Source of the DNA: Asterias amurensis
Taxonomy: Eukaryota; Echinodermata; Asteroidea; Forcipulatida; Asteriidae
Direction: 5' to 3'
DNA length: 64,000 nucleotides
NCBI RefSeq assembly: GCF_032118995.1
Contig: NC_092657.1
Span: 15,482,181-15,546,180, forward strand
In this document: piece by piece, positions 46,259-57,929 of the stretch
Position numbering within the stretch: position 1 is the stretch's first letter
Layout of the letters: every line of letters starts with the position of its first letter
Program-made: the position numbers and the translations under genes
The notes under the pieces: model-generated
Seen by the model: the letters and a program-made list of their open reading frames with translations, nothing else
The model's database searches: none
What the model was told of the DNA's origin: nothing

Positions 46259-46756
46259 TGATTCATTATTGTAGGGATGGGCCTGTGGGTGTAAAAAGCA
46301 ATAGCAGAAAAAGAAATATAAACAAACTAAAACAAAAAACAAACAAACAAACAAACAACAACACAACGGTGGGTGTAGCTTTTGTGAAACAACACTCCTG
46401 TTTGTGCTCTTTGCTTCATTCGTTGTGTGATTTTGTAAGTAAAGTAACATTCCTGTCCATGATTCAGACATTAGTTACTTTGTAATAAATTCGACAAAAG
46501 GATGACATTGAAATAACTGATTTCCTGTCGTCGCGACGCGTCGTCGCAGGCCTACTGTTTGTATGGAATGTTTAAATAAACTTAGGAGCCAAAATAAGAT
46601 ATTTGACAAGATATCCGTTCTCCTTGACCACTGACGATTCATAAAATCCGCATATATCGCCTTTGACTACACCATTGTCGTTCCCTAGTAACTTCGTGTG
46701 CCGTGGGATACGTCTCCTATGTCATATTGATATCCCATCTCCTTCGTCCGTTTTAA
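46259..46756. other. No gene recognised
   Basis: Includes an (AAAC)n microsatellite at about 46340-46362. Otherwise unassigned. Confidence 0.4.
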
Positions 46757-46912
46757 AAGGCCGAGTTTTAGTCGGTCGCGCGATGGTCGGGCGTCGGAAA
46801 TCTAGACGCGCGATCATAAAAAGACACGGTTTTTAGGCCTCAGTCTTAGGATTGCGCGCAAGATTTCCGTCGCGCGACCATCGCGCGACCGACTATAAAC
46901 CGGCCTAAATGC
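46757..46912. repeat. GC-rich inverted repeat, 45-bp arms
   Basis: Left arm AGTCGGTCGCGCGATGGTCG followed by GGAAATCT; right arm is its reverse complement (AGATTTCC ... CGACCATCGCGCGACCGACT). Outer AGGCCG/CGGCCT also pair. The loop is about 60 nt. CpG-dense in an AT-rich region. Confidence 0.85.
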
Positions 46913-47718
46913 CAATAGGTTAAGATTTCCGCGCCAGATTTTCGCAATTGCGTTCTAAGCTTTTGCGCTTAATGAGAATTCCCTGGGAGGAAAGAGACGT
47001 CGTGTTTCTTGGCGTTGTTTAGGTAAGTGTCAATAAAGCTATTTATTTGTTGACCTATTTGTTTTGTTAAACCCATCCATATATTTAATTATTTGTTGCT
47101 TTGTTTCTTTTGACTTGTACTTTTCTAAATATTTATTCGTTTATTTGTAAATACTTTTTATTTTATTCATATTTTATTAACTTACTATTTATTTATGTAT
47201 TTGTTTATTTATTTATTTGCTTGGGAATGTCTAATTTCTGGTGTTTGTTTTTGGTTTTGTTATTTTAAAGTTGTGCTTTGTTTATACAGATTATTTATAT
47301 TCATTTCAAATTATTATTATTATTTCAAAGAGGGTATTTTATCTATAGTGTTATCTATAGTGTTTGCTTCCCTATGTGACTGAATTAACAGTCTTTCGAG
47401 CAACAGTGTTTATTTATACTTTTGTTGATCCTAGCCATCACATTATGGTTGTTTTGTAATTTCCTGTGCCCTTACAGTTTTTCTTGCTTTGTATTACTGA
47501 TGTATTTGTATTATTTATTTGACATACTGTCTGCTTGTATTTGTAATCGTTTAATGGCCAAAAAAAAAAACAAGAATAAGAATAAGAACTAAGAAGAGAT
47601 GAAGACACACCCTGAAACAGTGCCACTTTGTTTCACTGCCCGTATTTGCTCTTTTATGCATAACTTAACTAATAATACTATAAAAAAAATCAGGCTTCCG
47701 TGTAATCCAACTTCATAC
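46913..47718. other. T-rich low-complexity region
   Basis: From about 47040 to 47220 the sequence is dominated by ATTT/GTTT repeats. No gene recognised. Confidence 0.5.
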
Positions 47719-47813
47719 CTTCGTGAAACAAACTGCCAAAGTTGAATGGCCATGCTAACCCGGTGACCATGTAGTGATTGATTCCACACGTGGTGGCCAG
47801 GGCTGTCCCATTG
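47719..47813 (-). CDS. Possible orphan exon
   Basis: On the minus strand 95 bp lie between an acceptor-like TTTTTACACAAAG and a donor-like GAAG-GTATGAAG. The open frame reads NGTALATTCGINHYMVTGLA then WPFNFGSLFHE. The composition is protein-like and less AT-rich than its surroundings. I do not recognise the protein and see no partner exons. Confidence 0.3.
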
Positions 47814-48206
47814 CTTTGTGTAAAAAGCTATAGATCATGATCGGACTTTTTGTAGCTATTTGGTTTTTATGAGCGTGCATGAAACTATCGAAGACAGACA
47901 TTTTTTGGGGGGAAGTGCCGAAAAAGTGCAAAATAGGTTAAATCCGAGATTGTTACCAAATAATTTTGATTTTGATTTGTTGTTGTTGCCAACTTATACC
48001 TAGACCCTCTGAAAGGTGCTGGGCATAAACAAATGTTGGAAATAACTTTATTTACCCAGGCTAATTAAGATTTCCCGAGCGCAGTAAACTTAAGTGGGTC
48101 TCATGCAGGGAGATGAATTGTTTTATTAAACGCATGGAAGGATTAAAGAACTCAACAGCCACAACCCACTACCTTACAACAACTTGTTATTTATTCATGT
48201 TGGTGA
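47814..48206. other. No gene recognised
   Basis: Spacer before the tandem SINE array. Confidence 0.35.
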
Positions 48207-49390
48207 TACACCGATGTATATTGAACAAAACACAGGCGTTTTACTCTGGTGGGATTCGAACCCATGACCTTGGCAATTCTAGAGCAGTGTCTTACCAACT
48301 AGACCACCGAGATTACTAGCTAGAGGCAGTTCGAATCCTATGTTATAGCAGCGGTTAGTGCAACAATTTAGTATAAATGTTAAATTTACATCGGGGATAT
48401 AATATTCATTTTGGTTTTACCCATATACACCGATGTATACTGACAAAAAACAGGCATTTTACTCTGGTGGGATTCGAACATTCGACCTTGGCAAATCTAG
48501 AGCAGTGTCTAACCACCGAGATTGGCCGGTCGCTATAAGAGGCAGTTCGAATCCTTAGTTTTAGCAGCATTTAATGCAGCATTTTAATTTAGTATGGTAC
48601 ATTTGCATCGGGGATAAAATATTCATTTCGGTTTTACCCATATACACCGATGTATACTGACAAAAAACAGGCATTTTACTCTGGTGGGATTCGAACATTC
48701 GACCTTGGCAAATCTAGGGCAGTGTCTAACCACCGAGATTGGCCGGTCGCTATAAGAGGCAGTTCGAATCCTTAGTTTTAGCAGCATTTAATGCAGCATT
48801 TTAATATAGTATGGTACATTTGCATCGGGGATAAAATATTCATTTTGGTTTAACCCTTATACAACGATGTGTGTACTGACAAAAATCACATGCATGCTAT
48901 TCTAGTGGGATTCGAACCCACGACCTTGGCAGTTCTAGAGCAGTGTCTAACCAACTAGACCACCGAGATTGCTAGCTAGAGGCAGTTCGAATCCTTAGTT
49001 TTAGCAGCATTTAATGCAGCATTTTAATTTAGTATGGTACATTTGCATCGGGGATAAAATATTCATTTCGGTTTAACCCTTATACAACGATGTGTGTACT
49101 GACAAAAATCACATGCATGCTATTCTAGTGGGATTCGAACCCACGACCTTGGCAATTCTAGAGCAGTGTCTAACCAACTAGACCACCGAGATTGCTAGTA
49201 AGAGACAGTACGAATCTTAGGTTTTAGCAGCGGTTAGTGCAACAATTCAATAAAAATGTTAAGTTTGCATCGAGGATAGAATATTCATTTTGAAAAAAAA
49301 AACATGCATATTAATATTACTCGGGATTCGTATCCACGACCTTTGCTGTTCTAGAGCAGTGTCATACCAACTAGGCCACCGAGATTGCCC
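48207..49390 (-). repeat. Tandem array of tRNA-SINE-containing units, about 220 bp x 5.4
   Basis: Units begin near 48209, 48427, 48650, 48862 and 49083 with a partial sixth from about 49280. Each contains, on the minus strand, the SINE head GGTGGTCTAGTTGG and GGGTTCGAATCCCA or variants, the SINE end (CACCGATGTATA), and about 110 bp of linker (GCAGTTCGAATCC to GGGGATAAAATATTCATTT). Units 2 and 3 share a 9-bp deletion in the A box. The single-copy SINE relative is at 61228-61385. Confidence 0.9.
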
Positions 49391-49767
49391 GGTAATCGGG
49401 AAAATACCACAAAGCACCTAATTATGTTAAGACGCAATTAATATTAAGCACTGTGCAAAATAATAGTTTTGGTAGACTGTAATATAATTTCGTGTGATCG
49501 AAATAGTGTTTTAGTTCAATTTAAAAAATGTTATGTTCACACAACTTTTCTAGTTTTGTTTTTTCTTTTTTTCGACCAAAATATTGAATCGTGTTTCCTC
49601 GAAAATATATGTTGTGCAAAAATGTATGTTTTCTCTGTAGTTATTTCTTTTTATGAAACTCGACAAAGTCATGCGTATACAGTGTTAAATACACATTGGG
49701 AAAGGGTTAGAGCAGTTATCAATGTCTTGACAAAACAGAATTTAAAATCATAATGTTTCTAATTTCA
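49391..49767. other. No gene recognised
   Basis: AT-rich spacer; a 94-codon open frame has no recognisable features. Confidence 0.35.
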
Positions 49768-50045
49768 CATACCTTTGGTACTTGTCAACGACCAGTCTTC
49801 TCATTTGGTGTATCTCAACATGTGCATACAATAACAAACCTGTACAAATTTGAGCTCAATTGGTCGTCGAAATTGCGAGAGAATAATGGAAGTAAAAAAC
49901 ACCCTTGTCGCACAAGTTGTTTGGTTGTCGTTTCTCACAGTGTTTTATGTTACTATCAACAGCTCTCCATTACTCGTTACCGAATACGTTTTTATGCTAT
50001 TACAATTATTTTGAGTTATTATCAATAGTGTGCGGTGCCGTAAAT
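49768..50045 (+). mobile_element. MITE family 1, worn ends and internal deletion
   Basis: Runs from TTTGGTACTTGTCAACGACC to ATCAATAGTGTGCGGTGCC. The central AGGTCTCGAAATC block is absent. Confidence 0.7.
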
Positions 50046-50069
50046 CAGGCTTCGTGTTCAGGCTTCGTT

Positions 50070-50619
50070 ATGTTTTATTGTTTATTAATAAATACCTTGG
50101 ACGGTTTCAAGTCTCTGATTGGTCAAAACCCGGTCACGTGTGGAAGTGTTAACGGTGGTATAAAGACCGGCTTTGGAAAATAGCGAACAAATGGCCACTA
50201 AATCAGCATACAATGTGTAAAACTTGCGCGTTGCACTGTATCGCAAGCTTATTTAAATCCCAGTTAAGTTTCATTGCAACTTCGCGCACTTACGCGAAGG
50301 CGCGCTAAAAAATGTATCAATTTTGAGTGCGCGCGTGTAACATGTGCGCGCGTATAAACTAACGCCGAGCTCATGTGCGCGTTTTAATGCACAATGAACA
50401 GCTATGGTCCAATCATTTGGCTCCTTTGATCCCAGTGAATGCGCTGAACAGATCATTATTTAAAAGAGTCACTGGTCTCAAAGATCAGTAATGTGATTAA
50501 TGGGAACCATCAAGGGCTCAAATATGGCCCCTGAACATGTCTGGAAGTACCGCCGAGAGAAAAGTCACAACATTTTGACAATTTTAGCAGTTTACATCGC
50601 TAAAAAAGTATTTATTAAT
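50070..50619. other. GC-rich stretch preceding a foldback
   Basis: Contains CTGATTGGTC, GGTCACGTG and several GCGCGCG-type runs (50280-50390). Same order of motifs as 42030-42235, so it is probably part of a related element. Confidence 0.45.
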
Positions 50620-50783
50620 GGGAATAACAGTGTTCGTACCCGGTCTTCACTGCGTGGTAATGACCTTGGTTGGTGGCTGACGCTGTTAACGGACCTCGCC
50701 TCCGGCTCGGTCTGTTTACAGCGCCAGCCACCAACCCGGGCATTACCACGCAGTGAAGACCGGGTACTCGCACCGTTATTCCC
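50620..50783. mobile_element. Foldback element with GGGAATAAC ends
   Basis: The left arm GGGAATAACAGTGTTCGTAC, CCGGTCTTCACTGCGTGGTA continues to TGGTGGCTG and is answered by its complement ending GTTATTCCC. Arms of about 70 bp surround a 25-nt loop. Same ends as 42368-42520. Confidence 0.85.
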
Positions 50784-50845
50784 TAATTGTAATCCATTAT
50801 GTTAAGTATGGTTGGTGCTGCTTGGTAATTACTGTGTTTATTATT

Positions 50846-51075
50846 AGCTGTTCCGACCTACCGTCGGAGCAGGTGTTGTTATCGTCGAGATTTTTATTAT
50901 TAGCTGTTCCGACCTACCATCGGAACAGGTGTTGTTTTCGTCGAGATTTGTATCATTAGCTGTTCCGACCTACCATCGGAACAGGTGTTGTTTTCGTCGA
51001 GATTTGTATCATTAGGTGTTCCGACCTACCGTCGGAACAGGTGTTGTTTTCGTCGAGATTTTTATTATTTTTATT
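50846..51075. repeat. 56-bp direct repeat x4, each with a 9-bp-stem hairpin
   Basis: Units start at 50846, 50902, 50958 and 51014. Each contains CTGTTCCGA-CCTACCG-TCGGAACAG, a perfect or near-perfect stem, followed by GTGTTGTTTTCGTCGAGATT. An (ATT)n run ends the array. Confidence 0.9.
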
Positions 51076-52481
51076 ATTATTATTATTATTTGTTTCCGCC
51101 TAAAACCCCATTGCGTTTGTACAGCATTTTTGTTCAGGCTCCATCTCCTAAAGTATAAGGATAAAAGTGTTAAATCACATATCAAATTGAAGCTTAGAAT
51201 ATAAGCTTTACTTTACTCTAATAATGGAAGCTTAGAATATAAGCTTTACTTTACTCTAATAAAAAAGTGTTAACATTCTTAATTAATTAACCACGTGGTC
51301 TTCATTTGAATTTTTAATTTGTAAACTTGATGCAGTCACTTTCATGTTATTGTGAAATATTCTCTTTGGTAATACAACACAGTATGTACTTCTATGAGTT
51401 GTTGACTTCTTGAAAAGAGTCTATACTATTTTGTTTCCTACCTGCGTTCTGGTCACATAACTCTGTACACGCACAGCGTACGGAGGTTTAGGATTTTCGT
51501 TAGAACGTGCGTTAAATTTGTCCTTGTTTTTCTAACCGCGTTCTGGACCAATTACTCTGTTTATATCATGAAACAATAATTATTTCGCCGGATCATAATC
51601 CCCTCTGTTAATGCACACATGTAAAAACCCACCTCTTTTGCATCGTGCCCTTCTAGCCTAGTGGTCATCAATCGCGACTACACATCTGAGAATTGCGAGT
51701 TCGAATCTCCGTCTGAATTTTTTGTTGTATCCCCCAAAACTTAAAATGTTTTTCTTTTTGTAATATTTTAGTTTGATTCTTATCTTAATATCGTTAGTGT
51801 TGCCTTTTCTTTTTCTCAATTGTTAGCCCAATATAACATATGTGCATGCATGACACGATGATGTTTGAAAAACACAGTAAGCGGAAAATGGTGATCATAA
51901 GCGCAGAGTTTGGTGGTTAAGAGTTCTGTGAAATAAAATCGTACTAGATCAAACATCAAACCACCGACCCCCAAAAATGTTAAAAATCGTAATTAGTTAA
52001 CCACGTGACCCATATTTGCATATTTAACTAGGAAAACTTTGTAGCACCATATCTGAAGAAGAACACTGCCGTTTTTTAGACTGTTTGTAGTTAAAGACTC
52101 CTTGGGGATTGGAGATTAATTTTGAAAAACAGTGACCTCAAGTTGACCTCTACTTCCGGGTCAACCTAAAGTGTGGCAATATCGATTTTCAAACTGTTCT
52201 CAGTTAGAGAACAGATAATGAAATGTACCTATACAATAAGAAAATACTTCTGCAAGTTGGAAATTGTTTGCATTGTACCCCGAGTAAAATATACAGTACA
52301 ATATGCTTTACATCTCAGTGTCTTCCTTCAGAAAAAACACTTACCTAGAAGACTATGATGTCATCATACTATAAAAGCACAGATGTCAGGTGACTAAAAC
52401 TTTACTTCATTGCACACAAGCAGATGTTGATTAGGTATCCAATGTCAGTAGGGCCATAATGGCACCTGACGTTCATGTTCT
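51076..52481. other. No gene; one tRNA-like remnant and a short tandem duplication
   Basis: GCTTAGAATATAAGCTTTAC is repeated in tandem at 51190-51260. At 51645-51718 CTTCTAGCCTAGTGGTCA and GAGTTCGAATCTCC look like a decayed tRNA-like unit. Two stretches with TTAACCACGTG (51290, 51995) may belong to one diverged repeat. No gene recognised. Confidence 0.45.
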
Positions 52482-53566
52482 CATCCCACTTCAATGATGT
52501 CACCCCACTTCAGCACACAAGACCCGGTAAGTGAAGTGGACTCCCAGGTAAGCAGAGTCAATAATGTCACCCCACTTTAGCACACCAGACTCAGTAAGTA
52601 AAGTCGACTCCCAGGTAAGCAGAGTCAATGTGTCACCTCACTTCATCAGCACACCAGACTCGGTAAGTAAAGTCGACTCCAGAGTAAGCAGGGTCAATGA
52701 TGTCACCCCACTTCAACCACCAGACTCGGTATAAGTAAAGTAGACTCTCAGGTTAGCAGGGTCAATGATGTCACCCCACTTCAACCACAAGTCTCGGTAT
52801 AAGTGAAGTTGACTTCCAGGTAAGCAGGGTCAATGATGTCACCCCACTTCAACCACCAGACTCGGTATAAGTGAAGTAGACTCCCAGGTTAGCAGGGTCA
52901 ATGATGTTACCCCACTTCAACCACCAGACTCGGTATAAGTAAAGTCGACTCCCAGGTAAGCAGGGTCAATGATGTCACCCCACTTCAACCACCAGACTCG
53001 GTAAGTAAAGTCGACTCCCAGGTAAGCAGGGTCAATGATGTCACCCCACTTCAACCACCAGACTCGGTATAAGTGAAGTAGACTCCCAGGTTAGCAGGGT
53101 CAATGATGTCACCCCACTTCAACCACCAGACTCGGTATAAGTCAAGTCGACTCCCAGGTAAGCAGGGTCAATGATGTTACCCCACTTCAACCACCAGACT
53201 CGGTATAAGTGAAGTAGACTACCAGGTTAGCAGGGTCAATGATATCACCCCACTTCAACCACCAGACTCGGTATAAGTGAAGTAGACTCCCAGGTTAGCA
53301 GGGTCAATGATGTCACCCCACTTCAACCACCAGACTCGGTATAAGTAAAGTCGACTCCCAGGTAAGCAGGGTCAATGTGTCACCCCACTTCAACCACCAG
53401 ACTCGGTATAAGTGAAGTAGACTCCCAGGTTAGCAGGGTCAATGATGTCACCCCACTTCAACCACCAGACTCGGTAAGGAGAGTCGACTCCCAGGTAGGC
53501 AGGGTCAATGATGTCACCCCCACTTCAACCACCAGACTCGGTATAAGTGAAATAGACTCCCAGTTT
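52482..53566. repeat. 68-bp minisatellite, about 16 copies
   Basis: Unit: GTCAATGATGTCACCCCACT, TCAACCACCAGACTCGGTAT, AAGTGAAGTAGACTCCCAGG, TTAGCAGG. Variants lack TA before AAGT or carry GTAAGC for GTTAGC. The copies are similar, so homogenisation is recent. Open frames across it are by-products. Confidence 0.95.
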
Positions 53567-55379
53567 TCATTTTAGGGTATAATTCAGAGTATATTTCAGG
53601 GTATATTGCATCTCTGATTTCAGTATGCCAACGGCCATCACTGCCCTAACATTTGTGTGACGACTCAGTCCTCGACAACGCCTGCTTCAGACCATTTTCT
53701 GACAGCCTTAAAGACAGACTTCTCTAGGGAGGTGCCAACCCCAGAGCATTCCCACGTCCAGTTTCTTTAGGACAAGGCTTTATGTTCGCCAGGGCCTTGC
53801 CAGATCCTTTAGACATGGGTACCCGACTTCCCTGAGAGAGTGCTTCTCTCAAGGCATTTGGATGAGAAGGGAATGGAATGGTGCATGGATAAGGGATGAC
53901 CTGGGTACACATTAAAGGGAAGGAATGAGATGTCAACATGGAGGGAGGGATGCTACTAGTGAAATGAGACCGAACAGAAACAGACAAGGAAAACATATAA
54001 TGGCGGCCATCCACCGTCGTCTTCGGCAACTTCTTGAATCTTGGCATCTTCTGTAAAAAAAATAAAAATAAAAAAATATTGTAAACAATGACAGGGGCCA
54101 CATATAAAAGTGAACCAAAGTGCATCTGTCATATTAACAGATGTTGCCAACGGCTCCATCTTCTTTTGGAATACCTCAGTCCACTCACAAGTGTTTTGGC
54201 ATGTAAGTTGACATGCAGGCTTTTAGTGAAAAAAAAACAATTGCGTTGATTTGTTCCTAATCATAAATCTGTTTTTAATCAATCACAGTATACAAGCTTC
54301 TTATAAACAACATGCCGTGATAACTCAAAAGGGCAAGTCTGCAAGGGGTGGGGTTGTAATATAGAATAACCATCATATGATTATTTTATTGTTTATTTAA
54401 TATTTTGTCTTCATAAATCAAAAACTATTTGGTTTTTAGTTACTTTTCATTTAATGCAAGTATGCACAGCACTGTAAAAAGGATTTCACATCTATGCACG
54501 TCAATCACCCTGTTGTGACCCTCACTGAAATTTCATTTCCCAATCCTTTCTACGCCACTTTTAAATTGAGTCTTTGTGCTTTCCTCTTCACAACACAATC
54601 ATTCACATTTACTTTCCAACATGTTGCTAAAACAGTGCTAATGTAAGGCAATACTTGATTCACAGACCACACTCATGACACTAACTACATACAAAGAAAA
54701 TTGCATATCTGACCTATATTTAAAAAAACTGTTATCAATTATAAATTACAAATAAATAATCATGAATGACGCACTGTAAGTTTGTTTTTCTTTAAACTGA
54801 CAAGAATCATCTTAACTTTTTCTTATTACTAACCGGTATATATAAAAATTTCTATTAAATATTCACAAAAATAACAATAGTATGCAATCACACATTCCAC
54901 CGACAGCTGACACTCTTACAAAAGCATACATGCCCCCAAAATATACCCCTTAAACTATGAAGAAAGACGTTCATTTCACCAAAAAGTCTCCACTGGCATC
55001 AGGCACCATGATATTTCCTAACAAGCATGAGCGCTGATTCGATGAACTAGTATAGCGTCTTTATACTAATATTATATACAGACAATGGCTTAACTTCTGC
55101 AGAGTACTGTTTAAACAATTGCAAACTTGTATTATTGTGTTCGCAAAAACACACAAATTAAAAAGAAATGCATGTCTATAAATGTCATGTTATGCTATTT
55201 ATAAATGAGGGTTTGATGATGTAAAATAATATTAATATCTACAGGTACCACTGTGAAATGACCGTAGTCTAAAAAAATAAATATAGTATACACAGCCGTA
55301 ATATATAGGGAAGTAATAAACACCGTCATCTCAATCCCCCTCACTAAAACAACATACCAACAGTAGAACTTACTTAGAT
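53567..55379. other. No gene established
   Basis: On the minus strand, CAG at 54051-54053 after a T-rich tract is followed by an open frame EDAKIQEVAEDDGGWPP, and an upstream ATG frame MEPLATSVNMTDALW ends near 54115. They could be two small exons but no domain is recognisable. The rest is AT-rich. Confidence 0.3.
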
Positions 55380-57889
55380 TGCTCCATGTCAAAAATACAA
55401 AATTACACTAACAAGACTTTTAAGAACTTCTAAGAAAAACTATTACGCCAATCAATTTGAAAAGGCAAAAAAACAAAAGTGTTCAAAACACTTGGAAGCA
55501 AATTAATTCAATTTTAAACAAGAACAAATCTTCAAAAACTATTAAAACAAATATCTCTGATGGGCATTTAACTTCCAGTCCTGATGAAATTGCTGACTGC
55601 TTCAATTCATATTTTACCAATATTGGTCCGGACCTTGCAAGTAAAATCCAACAAACAAATACTTCTCTCAGTTTTACTGACACCCTGACTAACCCCAACA
55701 AAAATTCTTTATTTTTACCCCAGTTAATAATTATGATGTTACTGATATAGTTAACAATCTAGAAAACAAAAATAGTTGTGGGCACGACTTTATAAACATG
55801 TTTATTATCAAACACTCAATAACTGCCATATGTGAACCACTTGCACATATTATTAATACTTCTTTTATGACAGGTGTTGTACCATTTCAGTAAAATGTTG
55901 CAAAGGTTATCCCTGTTTAAAAAAAAAAAAGGTGACTCTAGCTGTGTTAGCAATTACAGACCTATATCTATCCTGACTTGTTTCTCTAACATTTGTGAAA
56001 AATGTGTTTATGCACGTACTATTAAATTTCTAGATAAATTCAGTATTTTGTCAAACTCCCAATTTGGATTTCGTAGTAAACATTCAACCTCCCATGCCCT
56101 TTTAGATTTTATTGATAAGGGTTCCAAAGCAATCGATGACTCTAAGCACACACTGGGGATATTCCTTGATCTTTCGAAAGCCTTTGATACAATCAACCAT
56201 GATATCTTACTGCATAAACTTTCCTGTTGTGGCATTTGAGGAATTACACTTGATTGGTTTAGAAGTTATCTTTTTAACAGATCTCAATATGTGTCCATAG
56301 ATGGTACTAATTCAAGTACCAGAATCCTAACACATGGCAAACCTCAATGAGTGCTTGGTGGTTTACAGGCTGCTTCACGTCTCATCTCAACGGTCGGTAC
56401 TACCAGAATGGAGATTTTCTTAAATTCAAAGGAATACAATGGAGGAGCTGGAAAGGGACCGAATACTCCCTCAAGAAATGCAGCATTGATAATAGGACGA
56501 ATTACTCTTTGTAATATATATACTAATGATTTCACACAATCCTCAGATGAACTTTATTTTATATTAATTGCCGATGATTCAAATTTATTTTATTCCCTTA
56601 GTAATCTTAATTACCTCATTAATAAGGTCAACACTGAACTGATACATGTCGCAAACTGGTTCAGGGTCAATGGACTGTCTCTCAATATTGAAAAAAAAAA
56701 ACAATTTCATGTTGTTTAGCAGTACTGCCAATGAAATTCCTTGCGATGTTAAAATTGTTAACACTGTTATTAAAAACTGTTATTAAAAACTAAGTGTTGT
56801 AAATTGTTGGGGTTATATATTGACTCGGGCTTTAAGTGGGATTCTCATATTGACCAGCCATGTAAAATAATTTATATAAATATTGGGGTGATTAATAAGA
56901 TAACATTTCTTGTCCCAGCAAAAGTACTAGATTCTCTTTACAACACATTAATCGGATCGTATCGGAATTATGGTATACTGGCATGGGGAGGTAGTTCAAT
57001 CAACAAACTGAACATTATTCTCCTACTACGGAAACGGGCTTTACGTACCATTAATTTTGCTGATTTTCGTTCACATACAAGTCCCTACTTTACTAAATAT
57101 AAGACTCTTAAAGTCAAAGACATTTATTATTATTACCAACTTGGGTCCCTCGTGTACCAGTCTACCCGTAATACTTTACCATCCTCAAGTAATAGTATAT
57201 TTACACACAATCATGAGATTCACTCACACTTTACTCGTCAAGCCTCTAACCTTCATATACCATATACCCGTACTTCTCTTACTTATAAAACAGTTAAACT
57301 AGAGGGACCCAAGCTCTGGAACTCGCTCAACTCTCAATTTAAAGCCTCAAAAAGTGTTTCTGTATTTAAGAGTAAATTTAAGTGTACTTTGTTGAATTCA
57401 TATTGTTGATATATAAGGTATTTCCTACATGGTAAATCTAAGTGTACTTTAATGAATTTATATTGTCGGTAGATATTGCCTTTCTTACTTCGCTGACCCG
57501 TCTTTGTTTGTCTTTGTTTGTTTTGTCCATTGTTCGTTGTTACAGGTAACTACTTTCATTGTTAGCATCTTGTGCATTGAGCCTTTTTGAGTACACCTGT
57601 CCTTTCCGGGACATGTTTCCTACCAGGAGGGGTATCTTCTTCCACAATACATCAATTTAAATAATTATCAGCTCAATGCACAAGCTTGCTCAGGGAACCA
57701 TACCCTTACAAGCCTTGCTTCTGTATGGGTCCCCCACAGTTTCACGGATGTCAATGCTTATTATTCATTTCATTGATCTTATCAAACAACTATCTATTTC
57801 TTTATTTTCAACTAATACATTGCCTATGATTTGATACTGATTGTGATTTTGAAACTGTGGAAATAAACTGAAACTTAACTGAAACTGAA
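55380..57889 (+). mobile_element. LINE (Jockey/CR1 group), RT region to 3' end, broken
   Basis: Pieces in order: NISDGHLTSSPDEIADCFNS and YFTNIG (pre-RT), SNYRPISILTCFSNI, NSQFGFRSKHSTSHALLDFI, LDLSKAFDTINHDILLHKL (first catalytic Asp), HGKPQ and VLG (motif B), then a foreign insert, then NDFTQSSDELYFILIADDSN (the second catalytic motif, ADD), WFRVNGLSLNIEK, LGLYIDSGFKWDSHI, and near the C-terminus GPKLWNSLNSQFKAS. The 3' UTR ends in an ACTGAAAC-type repeat tail at 57865-57889. Several stops and shifts; the 5' half is missing. The clade is not assigned more closely. Confidence 0.85.
56356..56498 (+). pseudogene. FReD gene fragment inside the LINE RT
   Basis: In one frame the insert reads WWFTGCFTSHLNGRYYQNGD, FLKFKGIQWRSWKG, TEYSLKKCS, which aligns position by position with the last 45 or so residues of FReD genes A-C (for example WWFNECFWVHLNGKYY and YYSLKKCS in gene B). 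It interrupts the LINE between VLG and LLFVIY of RT motif B with almost no LINE sequence lost. The left junction is an 8-bp near-identity (GTGCTTGG in the LINE, GTGCCTGG in FReD gene B). It matches none of the three local genes closely, so its source is another paralogue. Confidence 0.88.
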
Positions 57890-57929
57890 CAGCATTGCAA
57901 TGTGCAAAGCAAACATGCAGTATGGCAAA

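Noticed and set aside
48207-49390. Cluster of tRNA genes
   Set aside because: A and B boxes are present, but acceptor stems do not pair, some A boxes are deleted and a SINE ending follows each unit.
50846-51075. CRISPR-like array
   Set aside because: Repeats contain dyads at regular spacing, but the whole 56-bp unit is repeated, there are no unique spacers and no cas genes, and the DNA is animal.
53375-53575. Repeat protein encoded by the 68-bp minisatellite
   Set aside because: 68 is not a multiple of three and the frame breaks between variants.
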